NCBI GenBank assembly: GCA_018401435.1
Contig: JAGYJW010000044.1
Span: 1 to 54,558, forward strand
Direction of reading: 5' to 3'
DNA: 54,558 bases
Source: Deltaproteobacteria bacterium
GTDB taxonomy: Bacteria > Myxococcota_A > UBA796 > UBA2385
In this document: positions 51,524 through 54,558 of the stretch, piece after piece
How positions within the stretch are numbered: the first letter of the stretch is position 1
Layout: every line of letters starts with the position of its first letter
Made by a program: the position numbers and the translations under genes
Notes under the pieces: model-generated
Told to the model about the DNA's origin: nothing
The model's input: the letters and a program-made list of their open reading frames with translations, nothing else
Databases searched by the model: none

Positions 51524-54013
51524 GTGCTCCGCTTCAACGATACCGACCGCTGCCTGGATCTCGGCGTACACGACCTCATCGAGGCGGGTCCGCCCTCGGG
51601 CAACCTCGTCATGCAGGTGGCCTGGACCGCCCGCGCCCGCATGCGGGCAGGCCAGCGGGTGCACACCGACTGGCAGGCCGAACGGGCCGAAGAGGACGCC
51701 CACTTCGAGCGCGAGGTCAGCATCCGCCACAAGCTGGTGGTGCGCGACTGGGAGGTCACCATCTCGGGCCGCATCGACGGGCTGTCCAACGAGGGCGGCT
51801 TTGCGGTGGTGGAGGAGGTCAAGAGCACCGCCTTGCCGGCCCACCGGCTGGATGGCGCGACCTGGTCGGACTTTCCGGCCTGGTCCAAGCAGGTGCAGCT
51901 CTACCTGTGGTTCATGCAGGGTCGGGGTTGGCCCACCGCGGGGCGCCTGGTGCTGGTGAGCCTGGTCGATGGCACCCGCCGGGTCATCGCCGTGCCGCCC
52001 GACCCCCACCTGGCGGACTGGGTGGTGGCCCAGCTGGACTGGGTGCTGCACCGCCACGAGCTGAAGCGCGCCTGGCAGGCCCGCCGCGCGGCCAGCCCCG
52101 TACCCTTTGCCCACGCCGATTGGCGGCCGGGCCAGCAGGTGCTCGCCATCGAGCTGGAGGCGGCCTTGCACGCCGGCAAGACCGCGCTGCTTTGCGCGCC
52201 CACCGGCTATGGCAAGACCGCCGCCAGCCTGCACGCCGCCTTGCGGGTGGCCAGCGCGACGGGCCGGCGGGTCTTCTTTGCGACCGCGCGCACCACCCAG
52301 CAGCGCATGGCCGAAGAGGCGGTGCAGCCGGCCGCCGGGGGGCTGCCCGTGCGCGCCGTGAGCATCCGCGCCAAAGAGAAGATCTGCCAGAATGAGGTGG
52401 TGGCCTGCCGTCCCGACGCGTGCAGCTTTGCCGATGCCTACTTTGACAAGGTGCGGGACGGGGGCCTGCTGGACCGGCTGTGGAAGGAGGCGGGCGGGGG
52501 ACTGGGCGCCACCACCCCCGACGAGGTGGTGGCCATCGGGCAAGGCGCCACGGCCTGCCCCTTTGCGCTGACCATGGACCTGGTGGGCGAGGCCGACGTG
52601 GTCATCGGCGATCTCAACTATGTCTTCGACCCCTCGGTGCGCCTGTCCGAGGTCCACGACGCGCTGTCGGAGTGGATCGTCATCGTGGACGAGGCCCACA
52701 ACCTGCCCGACCGGGCCACCAGCTATGGGTCCCCCGAGCTGCGCCTCTTCGAGATTGAGCGCGGCATCGACGCCCTGGCCGACTCCCCCTCGGCAGCGCG
52801 CTACCGGCCCTGCAAGGAGGCCCTGCAAGACCTCGCCGCCTTGCTGGATGCCGGCCTCGCCCGGATCCCCGACGATGCCAAGGACGGCGAGGCGGCCTTT
52901 TCGGTGGAGGAGGGCATCGATGCCCGCGCCATCGCCGAGCTGGCCGAGCGCTTCGAGGCCCTGGCCTTGGAATACTCCTTGATGCGGGCCGAGGTCCCCT
53001 GTTTCGCCCCCGGCGAGCCCGATCCCTGGATGGACGCCGCCCGCGGGGTCTACCGCCTGCGCGCCGCCTTGGACCGGGCCGGCGAAGAGTCGGTGCTGTT
53101 GCGCCGCGGGCCCAGCCCCTGGCGCCGCGGGCCCAGCCGACCCAGCCGCGACCGGCAGGTGTCCTTCTTCGGGCAGGCTTCGCCCCCGCGCGGGCCCAGC
53201 CACCCCGAGGCCGGGCTCAAGCTGCTGTGTCGGGACCCCTCCAAGCTCTTGGGGCCCATCTTCGAGGGCCTGGGCGCCGCCGTCTGCATGTCGGCCACCC
53301 TCGCGCCCTCTGCCTTCTACGAGGCCATGCTGGGCCTGCACCCCGACCGCCTGGCCCGCCTGGATCACGACTCGCCCTTCCCCCCCGAAAACAGGCGTGT
53401 GGTGCTTCTTCCCGAGGTCAGCACCGAGTATCGCCGCCGCGATCGGGACCGGGTACGCACCGCTGAGCTGGTCTCGCAAGCGGTGGCCGCCGTGCCGGGC
53501 AATGTGGCCGTCTTCTTTCCCAGCTTCGCCTTTCTGGAGCAGCTCGAGCCCCTCCTCGCCCTGTCGGATCGCCCGGTGCTGGTGCAGCGCCGCAGCATGA
53601 AGGAGGCCGAGCGTGCCGCCCTGTTGTCGGCCATGGGAGACGGGGCTGGGCACGTGCTGTTGGCCGTGCTGGGCGGCATCTTCGCCGAGGGCGTGGACCT
53701 GCCGGGGGCCGCGCTCCTGGGGGCGGTGGTGGTGGGGCCGGCCTTGCCCCAGGCCAACCTCGAACGCCGCCTGCTGCAGGAGTGGTTCGAGGCCCGCTAT
53801 CAGCAGGGCTTCCGCTACGCCTGGCTGGTGCCCGGCATGAACCGGGTGATACAAGCCGCCGGCCGCGTCATCCGGACGCCCGAGGACCGCGGCGCCATCG
53901 TGCTCATCGGCCGACGCTTCTTGTTGAAGGACTACCAGGCCTTCTTCCCCTCGGACTGGGCGCCCATCCGCGCACGGTCGCCCGAGGATGCACTCCACGG
54001 GCTCTGGCCCTGA
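51524..54013 (+). CDS. PD-(D/E)XK nuclease fused to an XPD/DinG-type Fe-S helicase
   Basis: The 829-residue protein has an N-terminal nuclease-like domain with D85 (SGRIDGLS), E98-x-K100 (VVEEVKST) and Q123/Q125 (SKQVQLYLW), the order of RecB-like PD-(D/E)XK enzymes. A superfamily 2 helicase follows: Walker A APTGYGKTAAS near 225, cysteines C288, C295, C300 and C345 able to hold a 4Fe-4S cluster, DEAH at 389-392, AAVCMSATLAPS, NVAVFFPSFAFLEQL, GGIFAEGVDLPG and IQAAGRVIRTPEDRG. A low-complexity insert with RRGPSPWRRGPSRPSRD lies near 527-560. It should unwind and cut DNA in repair or defence. The start is a GTG at 51524. Confidence 0.9.
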   Translation: MLRFNDTDRCLDLGVHDLIEAGPPSGNLVMQVAWTARARMRAGQRVHTDWQAERAEEDAHFEREVSIRHKLVVRDWEVTISGRIDGLSNEGGFAVVEEVKSTALPAHRLDGATWSDFPAWSKQVQLYLWFMQGRGWPTAGRLVLVSLVDGTRRVIAVPPDPHLADWVVAQLDWVLHRHELKRAWQARRAASPVPFAHADWRPGQQVLAIELEAALHAGKTALLCAPTGYGKTAASLHAALRVASATGRRVFFATARTTQQRMAEEAVQPAAGGLPVRAVSIRAKEKICQNEVVACRPDACSFADAYFDKVRDGGLLDRLWKEAGGGLGATTPDEVVAIGQGATACPFALTMDLVGEADVVIGDLNYVFDPSVRLSEVHDALSEWIVIVDEAHNLPDRATSYGSPELRLFEIERGIDALADSPSAARYRPCKEALQDLAALLDAGLARIPDDAKDGEAAFSVEEGIDARAIAELAERFEALALEYSLMRAEVPCFAPGEPDPWMDAARGVYRLRAALDRAGEESVLLRRGPSPWRRGPSRPSRDRQVSFFGQASPPRGPSHPEAGLKLLCRDPSKLLGPIFEGLGAAVCMSATLAPSAFYEAMLGLHPDRLARLDHDSPFPPENRRVVLLPEVSTEYRRRDRDRVRTAELVSQAVAAVPGNVAVFFPSFAFLEQLEPLLALSDRPVLVQRRSMKEAERAALLSAMGDGAGHVLLAVLGGIFAEGVDLPGAALLGAVVVGPALPQANLERRLLQEWFEARYQQGFRYAWLVPGMNRVIQAAGRVIRTPEDRGAIVLIGRRFLLKDYQAFFPSDWAPIRARSPEDALHGLWP

Positions 54014-54026
54014 CCTTCGAGGCCCC

Positions 54027-54558
54027 ATGCTCCTCGCCCCCGTGATCCTCGCCGGCCTGGGCGCCGGTGCGATCCACGTGTTGTCTGGACCCGACCACCT
54101 CGCCGCGGTCCTGCCCCTGGCATCCGCGCGGCCGGTTCGGGCCTGGCGGGTTGGCGCCACCTGGGGGGTGGGCCACGGGGTGGGCGTGCTCGCCCTGGGC
54201 GGCCTGGGGCAGCTCTTCAAGGCCAGCCTGGATCTCGACCGCCTGTCGGCCTGGTCCGAGCTGGGGGTTGGCCTGCTGCTGGTGGGTCTGGGGGCCTGGG
54301 CCCTGTGGCGATCCCGCCTGCTGGTGGTGCACAGCCACGGCCACGATCACGACCACCACCGCGATCATGCCCACCCCCACATCCACCTCGCCGACCCCAC
54401 CGTGGGCTCGCTGGAGCACCACCAGCGGGGGCGGCATGGTGCCCACCTGCACTCGGCCTTCGGTTTTGGGCTGCTGCACGGGAGTGCTGGTGCGGGGCAT
54501 CTCTTCGGCGTGTTTCCCAGCCTGGGCATGCCCCCGCTGCCCGCCGCGATCTACCTGG
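54027..54558 (+). CDS. Nickel/cobalt transporter-like membrane protein with His-rich loop (3' partial)
   Basis: The frame from ATG 54027 is open to the window end (177 codons). The motif GAIHVLSGPDHLAAVLPLA contains the HxxxGPDH-type metal site of NicO/UreH-like transporters, followed by GATWGVGHGVGVLALGGLGQ. A cytosolic loop is rich in His (HSHGHDHDHHRDHAHPHIH), suited to binding Ni2+ or Co2+. The helix with GFGLLHGSAGAGHLFGVFPS follows. It starts 13 nt after the helicase stop; the C-terminus is outside the window. Confidence 0.85.
   Translation, partial: MLLAPVILAGLGAGAIHVLSGPDHLAAVLPLASARPVRAWRVGATWGVGHGVGVLALGGLGQLFKASLDLDRLSAWSELGVGLLLVGLGAWALWRSRLLVVHSHGHDHDHHRDHAHPHIHLADPTVGSLEHHQRGRHGAHLHSAFGFGLLHGSAGAGHLFGVFPSLGMPPLPAAIYL

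Noticed and set aside
1..54558. CRISPR arrays, tRNA or rRNA genes
   Set aside because: No regularly spaced repeats, cloverleaf-like segments or rRNA signature sequences were found by eye on either strand.

Overview
This is a 54.6 kb, very GC-rich window with dense protein-coding genes and no rRNA, tRNA or CRISPR array that I can recognise. The many outer-membrane-type lipoproteins with Asp/Gly/Thr-rich linkers, Ig-like, PPC-like and choice-of-anchor-D-like domains, plus a 1,582-residue NAD-glutamate dehydrogenase, suggest a Myxococcota-like (deltaproteobacterial) Gram-negative; this is inference from style, not from a marker gene. Several conserved genes carry single-base indels, nearly all in short G or C runs. 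That pattern fits uncorrected long-read consensus errors better than real gene death, so I annotate those genes as whole genes with a noted frameshift.

Layout. 1-8 kb (minus strand): two Hsp20 chaperones, then the tightly packed series NAD-GDH, histidine phosphatase, Maf and YggS. 8-16 kb: metallophosphoesterase lipoprotein, TldD/PmbA-type protein, three large lipoproteins, a fatty acid hydroxylase/sterol desaturase-like protein coupled to a YbhN/UPF0104-like membrane protein. 15.7-22 kb: M23 lipoprotein peptidase with a membrane protein, an Old Yellow Enzyme oxidoreductase, a THUMP rRNA/tRNA methyltransferase, a 2Fe-2S ferredoxin, a small DGTD-rich lipoprotein and a membrane metallophosphoesterase. 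22-32 kb: a thioester alpha-2-macroglobulin lipoprotein, a dicarboxylate/amino-acid symporter, a TPR-methyltransferase and an M32 carboxypeptidase.

32.9-37.2 kb holds the most interesting unit: five plus-strand genes joined by 4-nt stop/start overlaps, encoding a CYTH-like/CHAD protein, a ParA/MinD-type ATPase, a CYTH triphosphatase-like protein, a Nudix hydrolase and a lipoprotein. A 36-bp interrupted palindrome that overlaps a good sigma70-like promoter lies just upstream. CHAD and CYTH domains bind or cleave polyphosphate and a ParA ATPase positions cargo on the nucleoid, so I propose a polyphosphate-granule positioning and turnover operon.

39.1-50.6 kb is an accessory, decayed island: SDR and MltG gene fragments, a lipoprotein-type methyltransferase, a KAP-repeat protein, a truncated UnbV/ASPIC gene, a large alpha/beta-hydrolase lipoprotein flanked by a short direct repeat, and two tandem copies of a Cys-rich ferritin-like protein. 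The second copy is interrupted by a degenerate IS66-family element (tnpA-tnpB-tnpC relics); a second piece of similar terminal sequence lies at 39.8 kb. 50.7-54.6 kb returns to intact genes: a membrane methyltransferase, a PD-(D/E)XK nuclease fused to an XPD/DinG-type Fe-S helicase, and the start of a His-rich nickel/cobalt transporter.
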